Assembly: GCA_039707465.1 (NCBI GenBank)
Contig: CM077643.1
Span: 44,396,605 to 44,460,604 of the forward strand
Source: Rhabdophis nuchalis
Taxonomy: Eukaryota > Chordata > Lepidosauria > Squamata > Natricidae
DNA length: 64,000 nucleotides
Reading direction: 5' to 3'
The position numbers and the translations under genes are program-made. The notes beneath the pieces were generated by a model. It was not told where the DNA came from, made no database searches, and was given only the letters and a program-made list of their open reading frames with translations. Shown piece by piece: positions 1 to 11,533 of this stretch (position 1 is the stretch's first letter; each line of letters begins with the position of its first letter).

Positions 1-829
1 GCTGCAGAATGTCAGATGGCCATTATCACTATAATATGAACGGCACCATCTCATTTAGTTGCATAAATATAATTATAAACCTTTTCTAATTTAACTAGAG
101 AAACACTGGAATAGACAAGATAAACAAATCAAATTGGGATGAAAGACATTTCACTTATGAATTTTGGTCCCTAAATGCTTTTAAACAGGAAGTTCGTTCA
201 ACCCCCTAAGCTTTAATACAATTTGTTTTATTTTGTTATAATGCATTATATGAATCCAGCTACTTGCAACACATTGAACTAACCACAATGAAGCAAATCT
301 GCAGTGAGTAATAAGGAGTTATAAAATTATCCCAGTGAGCTGTTTTTGAGGTCTTGCGTTCATGTTTCATTCTGGGTATCTGTTTACAATGGAATAATTG
401 AACAGTTGTTACTTATTGTGCGGAATTGGGAAACTTCTAATTGGGAATGTAAAATTTTCCCCAGCATTCAAAACCACGGTGTAATTGTTTTTTGGAAATG
501 CAAAATTCTTTCTCCGTCTAAACAGGATCTTTGTACTGTAGGAAGTTAGCATCTACCCCCTCCCTCTCCTAGAAAAATGAAATATTTTAGGAAATATTAA
601 AAAGGCAGATCATTATATTTCCCTGGATGAGAAAAGTAGAAACATATTTTTAAAGACAAAGCAGCTCCTTGCAGTTTCCTGCCCCCCCCCCCCCACTTTT
701 GTCAATGGACCATTATGCCTAAGCCAGTCTATTCTACATAACAGGTAGGATTAACCTTCTACCCATCTCATCACATGGCACCTGGGAAGATTACATCAGC
801 CAGCAAGGCAAACAAGCTTGGGTCTCAGG
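1..829. other. intergenic, no gene recognised
   Basis: AT-rich sequence with only short chance reading frames. The one notable feature is a 13-bp C homopolymer at 682-694. No known repeat family was recognised. Confidence 0.5.
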
Positions 830-1145
830 ACAGCCTACAAAATTAGCTAATTTTGTAGGCCTCCCCGGCCCCTGAGAGTCTGGCAACCAGTCAGAATACA
901 TTTCTTACATAGGGACAGGAAGAGGAAGTAGGGCCCAGGAGAGGGTATAAAACTCAGGGACTCTCAGCATCTCAGCCCTTTTTCTTCTTCACTCAACCTC
1001 TTGAAGCATGTGATCCCCCTTTTCACCTAGGAGCTCCAAGGCATGTGATCCTGTCCACCATTAAACCATCTTTCCAAACAGCCTCCATGGTTCCAGTGTC
1101 TTTTTCCCCACTTGGAACCGAATCCAGAAGGACATTTCTTCCAAC
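830..1145 (+). mobile_element. putative solo LTR-like segment
   Basis: The stretch has the layout of an LTR: a GC-richer upstream part, a TATAAAA box at 946-952, a pyrimidine-rich stretch where an R region would start, and an ATTAAA-type polyadenylation signal near 1060 followed by text ending in ...CA. A perfect 24-bp palindrome lies at 835-858. No gag, pol or env reading frame is adjacent, so if this is retroviral it is a solo LTR. Boundaries and a target-site duplication were not established. It could instead be an unrelated promoter-like sequence. Confidence 0.35.
946..952 (+). promoter_or_regulatory. TATA box in LTR-like segment
   Basis: TATAAAA in a GC-richer context, followed about 30 bp downstream by a pyrimidine-rich segment. 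This is consistent with an LTR promoter; there is no evidence that it is active. Confidence 0.35.
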
Positions 1146-1241
1146 AGTACTTTGGAATGTTTCTGCTTGGGTCACTATCATAGGCACCTCATATCCTGGA
1201 TATATCCTGGATGGTGGGAGAAGGAGCTTTTTCACCTAAGA

Positions 1242-1803
1242 CAGTGATGGCGAACCTATGGCACGCGTGGAGCCATTTGGCAGGTTACGCGAGGCGTTGC
1301 CCTGTTAGCTGGCCAGCGCCCATGTGTGTGCTGGCCAGCTGATTCAGCCATTTTTAAAGCCATTTTTCTCCCTCCCCAGGCTTTATAGGGGCCTGGGGAG
1401 GGCGAAAACAGCCCCCACACTCTTCCGAAGGCCCTCCGGAGGCTTCAGGAGCTTCCCTGAAGGCTCTGGAGAACTAAAAACAGCCCTACGAGCAAACCGG
1501 AAGTCACTTCCGGTTTGCTTGCAGCATTGTTTTTAGTCCTCCGGAGGCTTCAAGGAAGCTCCTGAAGCCTCCGGAGGGCCTCCAGGGGGGCAGGGGGGCT
1601 TTTTTTTGCCCTCCCCAGGCTCCTATAAAGCCTCTGGAGCCTGGAGAGGGAGAAAAAAGCATGTACAAATGGGAGAGAGCGCATGTCATGCACGCATGCA
1701 CATTGGGAGGGGGTGCATTGCATTATGGGTGCAGCACACTGGCGCACGCCCCCCTGCGCTCCTCCCTTATGGCACGCAAGCCTAAAAAGGTTCGCCATCG
1801 CTG
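1242..1803. mobile_element. hAT-type MITE, family 1, copy 1 (8-bp TSD)
   Basis: Non-autonomous DNA transposon of 562 bp. The termini are inverted (CAGTGATGGCGAACCT at the left, AGGTTCGCCATCGCTG at the right). It is flanked by perfect 8-bp direct repeats, acctaaga, at 1234-1241 and 1804-1811, the duplication length typical of hAT transposases. Most of the interior is a long imperfect palindrome centred near 1503, so one strand could fold on itself. It has no transposase ORF. Related copies lie at 32195, 51938 and 58167. Confidence 0.9.
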
Positions 1804-1811
1804 ACCTAAGA

Positions 1812-3781
1812 GGAACAGTGCAGTCTTCCAGGGATGAACCACAGTAATTAGCTGGCTTCCGGCATTCATGATCATAAACTTCAGTGATCAGTTAGTGATA
1901 TTTTTTGTCTCAGAATTATAGGCAGACAACCTGTCGATCAAATATGTTTTCTTTCCAGATTACCTTTTTCCTTCATCTCCCCACTGCTTTTCCTGTTGAA
2001 CTAAGCCTCATCCACAGTGAGAAGTTAGGTATGCTTCACGAAACTGTCACAGAAATTTGCCCATTTTCTACCAAAATTCTTGTCTGGATATGAAATCCTT
2101 AACAATTCATGTAGAATTGGAACGGACAATTTTCCTTCAGCTTCTTCAAGTGATGCAAGATATAAACAAGAAAAAAAGTTTTTGACGTTCAATTAGTCTT
2201 AATACCCAAGGAATGATAAATGTAGCAACAGATGCCTGGACCAGAAAGACAGCGTAGATTAAGCTTATCTCAAATTCCTCCCTTATGGAATCTCATGGTA
2301 TTTCCTGTCGTCCCCCCTTTGCTTCCCCAACACCACTCTAGTAGGATCAGAAAGTTTATTTGTTCCTAAGGGAATTTTGTCTTGGGAAAAATTCAGAAAG
2401 TCAAATTCCATTTTGAATTACGGTATTTACAGAGCACAGTGGCCGATTTCACACAGCACTTCACATCACAACCAAAGAAACCAAAGTATCATATTGTCTA
2501 AAATAAATCGCCGGTTTAGCATATTTGAACTTTTATAACATTTGCAATGTCATAAAAGTTAAGGATTAAGGATGAAATGCTAATCATTCTTCCTTTAGAA
2601 ATAACCAAGGTGTTTCAGTGATGGTTTTTTTTTAACTTGGACCAAATCTATGTTTTCCAACTACGGCAACTTCCAGGTATGTCAATCAATTTCCAGAATT
2701 CTCCATGAGGGCCATGTTGGCTATGGAATTCTGGGGTTTGAAGTCCACAGAGTTGGAAATTGCCAAGTTTGGGAAACAGTATACTAGATATCATTAAGGA
2801 ACTTTAGAAATGTATGTTTCTGTGACTCCACCCTACATTTCTTTGGGTAAGGTCCTTTTACAAAGCCCCTATTGCAAAACTTCTATTATTAAGAAAAAAT
2901 TAGTGGGGATGAGTTAGGGCTGGAGATCTTCCTATTAAGACATTCATTGAAATAGGAAGTATGTTTTAAAATGACAGCTATTCCAGAAAATGGGCGAAAA
3001 TTCCATCTAAAACAAACCAACTAGCACATGTGATTTCTGTGGAGAATTTTCAAAGACATTTACAAATATTTCCCACTGGAGGGAATATATTTGAGAATTA
3101 AAACATAAAACAAAGATGTAGGCTTTCTTACCCTAACTTTTGAAATCATAATTTCTATTAATCCCCTCAATGTGGTGGTCATTCTTCATGAGGCGGATGG
3201 AAATTTTAACTCCAAAAATCTGTGAGACATTAAGTTGTGGGAAAATGTCACACAGAATCTGCAGTCCAGAAATCAGTATCCATAGCAAAAGATAAATATA
3301 TTATATGGGTGTTACTTTTTTCCCTCTTGCAAAATTGGGCGAGTTTCATAAAAATCTGATGTCACAAAATAGATTTTGGTTCATGGAATCCTCCTAGGAT
3401 TTATTTTAAGTTTGAAACTGGATGTCCTGAAATCTAGTTTATGCACATGACTATGCTCTAATTTCTCTTTCAGTAATATTCTGAACTCCATAATAATACG
3501 ATCAATTCCCCCAAGGTTGCAACTGTCTTTATTTCTTCAACAAACTCTTCCCTATTGGTTAGACTTGAATCCGGCAAATCCCCTTGTTTATTCTTCAGCT
3601 TTCTAGAAAATGAAACTATCAGCAAGATCAGTGAGATATTCTGGAAACCCTGCCATCTTCACTTTTCCTAACAATATCTGAATCTCCCATTATCACTAGG
3701 TTTCGCCTATAGAACACAAATTTTCTATAATATGGTCCATGAGACCTTCTGGCCAGTCTGATAAATCTACGGCAACCTCAC
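1812..3781. other. intergenic, no gene; one old repeat trace
   Basis: No gene recognised. At about 2652-2785 a decayed repeat resembles the short element at 34380-34462 (the gaattctgg...gaagtcc core). The rest is unassigned AT-rich sequence. Confidence 0.45.
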
Positions 3782-4030
3782 CAGGGGTGGCTTCTGGCAG
3801 CAACTACTGCTGGTTCGTTCGTGGGGGCGTTGCGCGCACATGCGCATTACAATAACATTTGTTCTGCACATGTGCAGAACCAAAAAAGAAAATGGCGGTG
3901 CCTATGGCGCCACCTGGAGAACGGCTCAGGGGCATAGCAGGACTGGGTCGCTGCTGGTTCCAGTGACCCAGGCCGCCAAGCTAATACTGGTTCATCCGAA
4001 CTGGTCCGAACTGATAGGAACCCACCACTG
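3782..4030. mobile_element. hAT-type MITE, family 2, copy 1
   Basis: Termini CAGGGGTGG and CCCACCACTG are inverted repeats. Flanks aacctcac (3774-3781) and aaactcac (4031-4038) match at 7 of 8 positions, which fits an aged 8-bp hAT target-site duplication. It has no transposase ORF. Other copies of this family are at 4361, 37545 and 45847. Confidence 0.8.
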
Positions 4031-4127
4031 AAACTCACCTTCCCCATACTCACAATATTTTCTCCTTTCTTTCTTATATTCTTATCCAAACAATCTCAAC
4101 TGCACCCTCATGTTCAAATTAATCAAT

Positions 4128-4193
4128 AATAGAAAATAGAATAGGAATAGAATAGGAATAGAATAGAAATAGGAATAGGAATAGGAATAGAAC
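4128..4193. repeat. (AATAG)n microsatellite
   Basis: Imperfect pentanucleotide repeat of AATAG/GAATAG units. Microsatellites of this motif are known to be expanded in snakes together with CR1-type LINE tails, which is one reason for proposing a snake source. Confidence 0.85.
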
Positions 4194-4360
4194 CAAATCT
4201 GATGGAAATCCCAGAACTTCTGGAGGCAAGCTATTCTATTTATTAACCATTCTTGTCAGAAAATTAAGGCCACTCTTGTTTTACTGCCTCTAGTGTATTT
4301 CTCTTTGGAATATCTTGTAGCCTTCAATCCTTGGATTCTACTGAGTTTCATCCTTTGCAG

Positions 4361-4825
4361 CAGGGGTGGGTTCCTGCCAGTTCTAACCTCTTCTATAGAA
4401 GAGGTTCCACAAATCTACAATGCCATTTAGAACCGGTTCCAGCTCCCTCCCCCCCGCCCGTCCGCCCATCATCAAGATGAAGAGCGAGAGGAGGAATTCT
4501 GGGAGTTGAAGTCCACAAGTCTTAAAGCTGTCAAGTTTGAACATCCCTGGGGTTTTTTTTTCTAAAGGGTTAGGGGTGCAAGGGTCTTGTAACTTCACAG
4601 CTTTAAGACTTGCGTGCTTCAAATGCCAGAGTTCCTGAGCCAACATTTTGGTTGCTAAGCAAGTGTTGTTAAGTGAGTTTCACCACATTTTACAAGTCAG
4701 CCATGCCCAACCAGTCACATGACTGCCAAGCCACTCCTACCCAGCCACATGGCTGGCAAGCCACTCCCACAAAGCAAGCCACACCTACAAAAGAGGTTGT
4801 AAAAAAAATTGAAACCCACCACTTG
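4361..4825. mobile_element. hAT-type MITE, family 2, copy 2 (8-bp TSD)
   Basis: Starts CAGGGGTGGGTTCC and ends GAAACCCACCACTTG. Perfect 8-bp flanking repeats ctttgcag lie at 4353-4360 and 4826-4833. The interior contains the same gttgctaag/gttaagtgagtt segment as the copy at 37545. No coding capacity. Confidence 0.88.
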
Positions 4826-4833
4826 CTTTGCAG

Positions 4834-5336
4834 GCTCCTGTTTAATAATGCATGGAATAAACGTTTATGGAGGCTGGGAATGATAGGAAATGTAGTCCAT
4901 TATAACTGGAAAGTATCAAGCAAAGGAAGGCTAGTTTACTGTTGCCATAGAGTTTACAAATAATATTTGAACTCTGAGAGACAAAGAGCAGGGATCTTTT
5001 GGGTGTGCCTAGTCCAAAAATGAATATTTGGGTTATGTTGATGGATTGTCTAGATCAAAAGATGAATCATTTTGGATGTTTCCATAGTAATAGGTGACTC
5101 ATGAGAATGAAGAAATAGTACAAGATGAAAGATGCAGAAAGGATGTAAGGAATAAATCCATAATGGAACTTCTAAGCTGTTGCGAACATTTATTCATGCC
5201 GCTGTATGCCAGCTGGGATAAGGAACTGTAGTTCACATGTAGGTTATATGCTTGTCCTAGGTTTCAGATTAAAATAATAAAAAGATAAAGATTCTGTAGT
5301 ACTCAGCTTCAGCTTGATTTATTCATTTTATTTATT
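4834..5336. other. intergenic, nothing recognised
   Basis: AT-rich spacer between the MITE cluster and the L1-like element. No gene, RNA or repeat family recognised. Confidence 0.45.
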
Positions 5337-5346
5337 TGAACATTTT

Positions 5347-7333
5347 TTTTTTATATTGAAAAAGTTTTATTGGTTTTACATTTTTTCTATAGGGTAGGGT
5401 AAGGGATACAAAGAAATTTTGAGAGCATTCACGTCAAAGTCGTCGGCCCTTCCGAGACCTCAAAATACACAATAAAAAAATAACCAAAAAAAAGCATTTT
5501 TCATAACACTACAAGGTAAAAGCAAGTACATATACCTAAATTCTCAATTCCATGCTGTCAGACATTTACAAAAAATCCAGAAAATATTATGCAAAATTGT
5601 TCAGTAAAATCAAGGCAAAGTTATTTTTTTGATCTAAGTCTCTTGGCTATTGTATCTTCTTTTTCTCCTCCCTGGCCCCCAACGGGCGGGGCCGTAGCTC
5701 CCTCCGTCCCCCCTGGATCTTCCCCCAGGGCAGAGGAATGTTTTTTAAGAAAGGCTTCCGCCTCAACAACTGTTTTAATCCTCACTCTTCCTCCTTCCCA
5801 GAACACCAGCATCCCTTCGGGTGTCACCCACTTGAACCAAATCCCATGATCAAATAAAATTTTAGACAAGAAGGAAAATTCCCTCCTTGCTTCTCGAATC
5901 TTTCTAGGAATCTGCTTCAAGATAGTGACCGTTTTTTGTTGGTAAATTAAAGGGTTCCCTCTCTGCGCCTTCAAGATTTCCTCTCTGGTTGACCTTCTAA
6001 CAAATTTCACATGTATCTCTCTAGGCACTTCATTTATCCTGGCATATGCTGACTTAATTCTATAGGCTAGGTCAATGTCCCCCCTGATCTCATCTTTAGG
6101 TTTTTGTAAATAGTCTGCTAAAATTGTGCTCATAAGATCAGGGAGGCATTCACCAGGTTGCTCAAAAACATTCTGAAATCTCAAAAAATATGTCATTCTT
6201 TCCATATCAATCCTAGACACATGCCCACTTGTTTCCTCAACCTCTTTAGTAACATTTTTAATCTCTCCCTTAACCCCCACCAGCCCCCCTTCCAATTCTT
6301 CAGTCTTCTGTGTGATTTCCAGCGTTTGGTTCCGTATGTCCAATAGCTCCTTCTTGAAAATGATGTTTTCTGCCCTCTGGGCCTGAATTTCTTGAACCAA
6401 AGTTTGTATAACAGTTTCAAGAGAAGCCATCCGTTGTTCTAAACTTGTCAGTGCTGTTTCTTGAGCCATCTTAACTGTTAGAGTCAGTGCCACCAAAATG
6501 GCGTTTTCAGGGTGGGGCTGGTGAGACTTAACCGGGAGCCAAAAGTTCAGATCAAGGTTGAAACGTTGTAAAATTCAGGAACCAAGAGAGAGACAATTTT
6601 CCAACTCAATAGTTATAATAACGAAGGTAATCCAGAAAGGAACCACAAATCCAACAAGAAAAAAATTCTTCATTAATATCCAGAGAGAATCCCAATTGTA
6701 AAGAGACGCTGGGAATTTCCCATAGTTAAAATAGTCAGGCAGGGGCGAAGAAAAGCCACTTTCCACCGCCCATCTCAGAGCCCAGAGGAGAGAGTAGTAA
6801 AATAATTTTTTTTTTAACCAGCCAGACCTAGACACAATGTTGCAAGTAGCCGCATACCACTTTCCCTTGTTAGAGACAGTCCGGATTTAAGATTTCCGCT
6901 TTCTCTTCCAGAGAAGCCATTTCCAAGTGCCGCTTAAGTCCGAGGGGGGATTTTTGAAAACAAACACCCCCCTCCCAGTCCATTCAGCCTGGCTGACAGC
7001 AGAAAAAAAGTTTTTTTAAAAACTCACTCTCCCCTCGCGGCTGAAGCCTCAGGAGACCTTCCGACTGAGCCGATCAACCCTCTTCATTGTTGTAAATGGC
7101 GCCGTCTTCCTTAGGCGAAGGGAGAACCCCCCGCAGCATGTTCTCCCTCACCTAAGCCGCGCCGGAGGCCACTTCCTCCACCGCCGTGGGGGGGGGGCGC
7201 CCCCCGACGAGCCGGCTTTACGGGAGACCCTCAAACGAGAGGAGTCTCGCCCCCGTGGGGGGGCAGAAAGAGAAACAAAGCGGCGAGCGAGCGCTAGGCT
7301 CGCCCGTCACCGCAGGAGCCGGAACCGGAAGCC
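5347..7333 (-). mobile_element. ORF1-only L1-like retrotransposon, copy A
   Basis: A unit of about 1.99 kb on the minus strand: a GC-rich 5' leader (7333 down to 6470), one ORF1-type gene (6469-5621), and a short 3' UTR with an AATAAA signal that ends in an A-rich tail (T run at 5342-5352 on the plus strand). Short flanking repeats tgaacatttt at 5337-5346 and 7334-7343 suggest a target-site duplication. Copy B at 43544-45522 has the same two ends and the same structure, so the missing ORF2 is a property of the family and not a truncation. The layout resembles mammalian HAL1 (half-L1). Confidence 0.85.
5621..6469 (-). CDS. L1 ORF1p-like RNA-binding protein (copy A)
   Basis: An intact 282-residue frame from an ATG in an aagATGg context. 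Layout by sequence: an N-terminal coiled coil rich in E, K and L (about residues 5-95), an RRM-like segment beginning near the TYFLRFQNV motif, and a C-terminal domain with the VPREIHVKFVRRSTREEIL and KIREARREF patterns of LINE-1 ORF1 proteins (Transposase_22 family). Members form trimers that coat the element's RNA and act as nucleic-acid chaperones. The tail is basic (RLRSKK). Compared with copy B it has one extra codon and about eight substitutions, and no disabling change. No reverse transcriptase follows, so movement would need an enzyme supplied in trans. Assignment to L1-type ORF1 is from motif pattern. Confidence 0.8.
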   Translation of the reverse strand: MAQETALTSLEQRMASLETVIQTLVQEIQAQRAENIIFKKELLDIRNQTLEITQKTEELEGGLVGVKGEIKNVTKEVEETSGHVSRIDMERMTYFLRFQNVFEQPGECLPDLMSTILADYLQKPKDEIRGDIDLAYRIKSAYARINEVPREIHVKFVRRSTREEILKAQRGNPLIYQQKTVTILKQIPRKIREARREFSFLSKILFDHGIWFKWVTPEGMLVFWEGGRVRIKTVVEAEAFLKKHSSALGEDPGGTEGATAPPVGGQGGEKEDTIAKRLRSKK

Positions 7334-7343
7334 TGAACATTTT

Positions 7344-8435
7344 ATATGGACACCCATCTCACATGTAACTCTGGGCTGCGATAAGTTAACTTAACAGCAA
7401 TCATTAAGGTAAATAACAATAATGATCAGTAGTACATATTACAATGGTTTTGAGGTCTGAATAAAAAAAACCTATAAAATGTATGAGACTGCAACTCTGC
7501 AATTGTCTTGGCAACCTTATGGAAGTGATTTGTTATTGCTTTCCTTTCAGTCTCTGGATTTCCAACCTGGGATTCCTAGATGGTCCCCATCTAAATATTA
7601 AGCAATGATGCCTTTGCTTAATAATCCAATAAAATAACAAGACATTCATAAGCCAAGGAGAAATAGGATAAGAAAATCCAGCTGATGATGTTACACCTAG
7701 TCTTGTAAAGAAATGTTCAGAAACTAAATTGAAACAAGCTTGGAGATTAAACCACTGCCAAAATAATGGGTGTTATATATTTCAATACATCTGAATGTCA
7801 CCAGGTTGGGGAAAGTTCTCCTCAATTGCGCACATCCTATGAATCTATCATGAACTGTGCACATGCACAACTATCATACCATCTCAAATCTGAGGTGCAA
7901 ATATCCGGGTAACCGCTACAAATAGAAGGCAAAGGAATACAGCGAACTTTGGCTCTTTGCTGCCATCTAGTGGTCATTGAGATTTTTCATAACCGTCTAG
8001 GACCACAGCTCCCAGAATCCCTTGCCTGCGTGAACCACAATAAAGCGAAACAGGAATCATGGGAGTTGAAGTCCAATAACCTTATAGGCTTAACTACGGC
8101 TTAAATCCGCCCACTCAAACCATTTAACAGTGGTATAATTTAAAACGGCTAAGAAAAATCCTGTTAAGGAAACTGCAGGCAATCTCCGAGACTCGGAAAA
8201 CGATTGAATGGGATGGGGGTGGGGGTGGGGGTGGGGAATGCTACACCCGCCGAAAGTGTCCGCATCATCTGTGGCGAAGCGGTATGTATTTCCCGAGACC
8301 ACTTTATATAAGGGGGAAATAAACGCGAAGCTCCCCAAAATAGTGATCAGGACGGGGGTGTGTGGGTTTAAAAAACTCATCTTTATAAACGGATAAAACA
8401 AACTGACGGGGAAATAACATGCCAAGGCAAAAAAA
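7344..8435. other. intergenic upstream of GNPNAT1
   Basis: No gene recognised. Contains a G-rich (GGGGGT)n run at about 8207-8237, with potential to form a G-quadruplex, and at about 8003-8075 a decayed repeat with cccagaatccc and gggagttgaagtcc segments. Confidence 0.45.
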
Positions 8436-9075
8436 CCCAAACCCAGTGCCACGCATGCGCGCTCCCGGGTGGACGGGCATATAGCACTTTCCCACCTCGC
8501 GAGGGTACGAAGTGAGGCGCTGCAACGATGGAGTTTTCCGATTGGCCGCTTTCACCACCCTTGTGTGTGAAAGGAGAAGCCTTCGCGCCGCCCTCCCGGA
8601 GTTGCCACGTCGGTTGAATTGCGCCTGCGCGCTGAGGGGTTAGTGAGCCGGAGCTTGCCCTGGAAGCCGGTGTCGTTGAGTGCGCGCGACGGAGGAGAAG
8701 CGCGAGCGAGAGAGTCGGTTAGGGGGTGAGTGATTGACGTGCGCGCGCGGTGGTTCGGTAGTGGGGGGAGGGATATGGTGGTGGGGGAGGGGGGGGGAGA
8801 AGGAGCTCTCGCGGGCAACGCTCCTAGCCCCGTTATCTGCTTTCCCAATGGAAGGTGCGCTCGCTGATTAACAAGAACGTCTCTGACCATGTGCAGAGCG
8901 CCTTCCTTTCCTCTGGTTTGACCTTGTCCTCACTAGCGCCTCGTGTCCTTCCACCTGATTGCGTGAGGGGGGAAAAGTTTCCACTGAGCGGCGAGGCCAA
9001 CGCCGCAGTTCGACTTTCTCTGGGATTCCTGCGGGGTCGGAGCGGAGCTTTCGGTGAGGAGGAGTCCTAAGAGGA
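8436..9075 (+). promoter_or_regulatory. GNPNAT1: CpG-island promoter of GNPNAT1 with non-coding exon 1
   Basis: A CpG-dense block in otherwise AT-rich DNA, 2.8 kb upstream of the first coding exon. It contains NRF1-like cores (GCATGCGC at 8453-8460; GCGCCTGCGC near 8629), an inverted CCAAT box (ATTGG, 8541-8545) and no TATA box. A GGGGG|GTGAGT-type donor after about 8725 could close a non-coding first exon that splices to the acceptor at 11528. The island and its position are seen in the sequence; the exon and transcription start are inferred. G runs at 8761-8798 could form a G-quadruplex. Confidence 0.7.
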
Positions 9076-11528
9076 TCTCTAGCCTCTCGGGTGGCTTTTG
9101 GGCCTTTGGTGCACCCGAGAGGTCGATCCGGGTTGCTTGAGATGCTCCATAGCACCACCACCCGCTTTTTCGGCATCCTGGGAGAGCCTGGCATGTTATT
9201 TCAATTTATCCTTATATTAAATATTTAAATTATCCCCAAAAGCTATAATGACAAGGGCCGCTTGTTGCTTTCTCTCTCTCTCTTTTGAGAGAGGTTTAAG
9301 AATCGAAGGGCAGTCAGGCTTTTAAATGTTCACCTTCTGGTCTATCAGTAATGCTAGTGTGTACAGATGGGTCACATAATGCGAGCCCAGGAAAAGCGAT
9401 TTTCTCTGTCGTTTATAATTAGTTTGTGCATAATTAGTTAACTCTCAAAGTAATTGACAAATAAGAATGCAGGATTATGGCAGTCTATTTCCTTGTTTGC
9501 TTTCTCCACCTTTTCCATTGCTTGTGCACATCAGATGCATAGAATATTTGTAGCTCAGGAGTGAACTGAGTGCTTGGTGCTCTTTGAGCTCGGCTGTTTG
9601 CTTTCATACCAACATTCATACCATCAGTGCTAGTAGGGACTGGAGTTTATTCTTTTTTATATACTAATGGCTTGCCCTGCTAGTAATGGTGGGAGTGGTC
9701 TTAATGGTTCCTTAGCTGGAACCAAGCTCAGAGAGAGCGTCAAGGACCCCACAGATGCTTCCATGTCCTGTAATAAAGGTGTTACAACATTATTCTTTTA
9801 TGTTGTGCTGGGCAACTGTCCAGAGTCGCTTCTCAGAATGAAATAGGTGGCGTATAAATGTGATAAATAGCTTCAAAATTTATTTCAGAATAGAGATTTT
9901 AAAAACCCTATAATTTTTGTTTTAATCCTGCTATGACAGACACATCATAAGCCACTTTTAAGAGATTACTTGGTTTCGAAAGTTGCATGGAAATGCAGTA
10001 ATTAACCACAGGCCAAGAAATAGATTTTGTGGTCTTTCATTCCTTGTCTTTGTATGTGGCATTCTGTAATTACGGGAAGCTGTTCATTCATGGGCCATAT
10101 TATCTTGCTTGTAGTCTTCTGGGACTATATTTGTGTTTGTTCTCCATTCTGTAGTTGGTTAGATGTCTGTGAATTGTACCCTCTCCCAACCTCTCCTGTC
10201 TTGTTATACATAAGATGCTTAATTAAAGAGTTGCTAAGAATAAGTGTAAATTAGTTTGTTGATTCAAGTTCACTTTGAAAGATTGTCTGAGTGTCAAGCC
10301 ATTTGTGTTTTATCTGTGGTGATCAAAGGACTGATGGTCAACTTACCTACTTCGCCCATCCTCTGAATGGAGATGACACTGCACTGAGCTATTGCATGCC
10401 ATGGGGGCTGCATTGGGATTTTATTTTATTACTTTCTTTTTCTCTCATGAACTTTGTCTTTCTTTGGTGTCTCCTACCACAAAAATGTTGTCCTACACTA
10501 TTTACAGAGGAGGGTATTCCTGATTTCTCTTGTGTAATATCTTTTCAAAACCCTGTTGCATTGGAAAGAATGAAGATGTAGTCTTGAATAGAATAAATTC
10601 CCAGTTGGTTCAAATATGTTTATTCCAAAATGGGAGAGGAATAAAACTACATTCTGCCACTCTTTTAATGCCTTCAAGTCATTATTGCCTCTTGGTAAGT
10701 GCAACTTTCCTGGCAAGATTTTTGAAAGTGGTTTGCCCTTGCCTTCTTACTGAAGCTGAATGAGTGACAAGTCCAATGCCATCCTGTTGGCTTTCTGCCT
10801 AATAAAGGACTAGAAATCAGAACTCAAGTCTCTGGGATTCTAGGCTAGTACATTAAATCGCTACATCAAAATGACACTCAGTTTAATGTTACTGTACCTT
10901 GGAATGTTTAAAACTGAGATCCTGTTATATTTTAGTTCAACAAATATATCTAATGACAAGTAAATATTGCATTAATATTTACTTTCTGTTGCATCATAGC
11001 CATCCTTGTCCAACTATTGGGTGGAATGCATCATAGTTTAATATTTTAATTTGAACTAAAGGCAAACATGAGCTAACTAGCTAAGGGAAACCCCAAGTCT
11101 ATATTTTTTCTAAGCCCCAATTAAGGGAGGAAGCATACTGCTTTCCTTTTCTGCCTTTCGGCTCATCACCAGAGACCATCTAGACAGAAAGCTTTTTAGT
11201 TCCGTTGTGTACTTTTTTTATATGTGTGTTACTAGCTGATAAGAGCTGAATAGCTTGAAATAGAACTATACTAGTCTCCCTTTATTTATTTATCAGCACA
11301 AAAATGTATCACACATACACATATATATGTGTGTATGATTTGAAAATATTTTGCACAAGGTAAAGTGATCAGTGGAGATATACTGAATTGAAAAATATTT
11401 GTGAATTATTGTGAATGACAGTGTTAAATTAATTAAATTATAGGAATCCCTATCAGGAATTTTACAATATTGGCAAATGTGTGAATTAAGGTGTAATTAA
11501 CTTTCCATGGTTCTTGCTTCTATTTCAG
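9076..11528 (+). other. GNPNAT1: GNPNAT1 intron 1
   Basis: Non-coding. Holds an old L2/SINE 3'-tail fragment at about 9815-9865 (gagtcgcttctcagaatg...ggcgtataaatg) and a MIR-like SINE at about 10735-10880. A polypyrimidine tract and CAG at 11528 form the acceptor. Confidence 0.6.
10735..10880 (-). mobile_element. CORE-SINE/MIR-like fragment
   Basis: Reads on the minus strand as a decayed SINE: a tRNA-like head, then the cttaggc/cataaaagc body segment shared with copies at 18680 and 51165. Strongly diverged, so an old insertion. Confidence 0.5.
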
Positions 11529-11533
11529 TTGCC

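Noticed and set aside
6575..6835. Open frame in the leader of the ORF1-only element encoding a hydrophobic segment, also present in copy B (44112-44303).
   Set aside because: Its only long-form start is GTG; the first ATG leaves about 32 codons. Two recently diverged copies would share it by descent, so similarity is not evidence of function.
8552..9194. Open frames across the GNPNAT1 promoter.
   Set aside because: Same compositional effect. They do not splice in frame to GNPNAT1 and no family was recognised.
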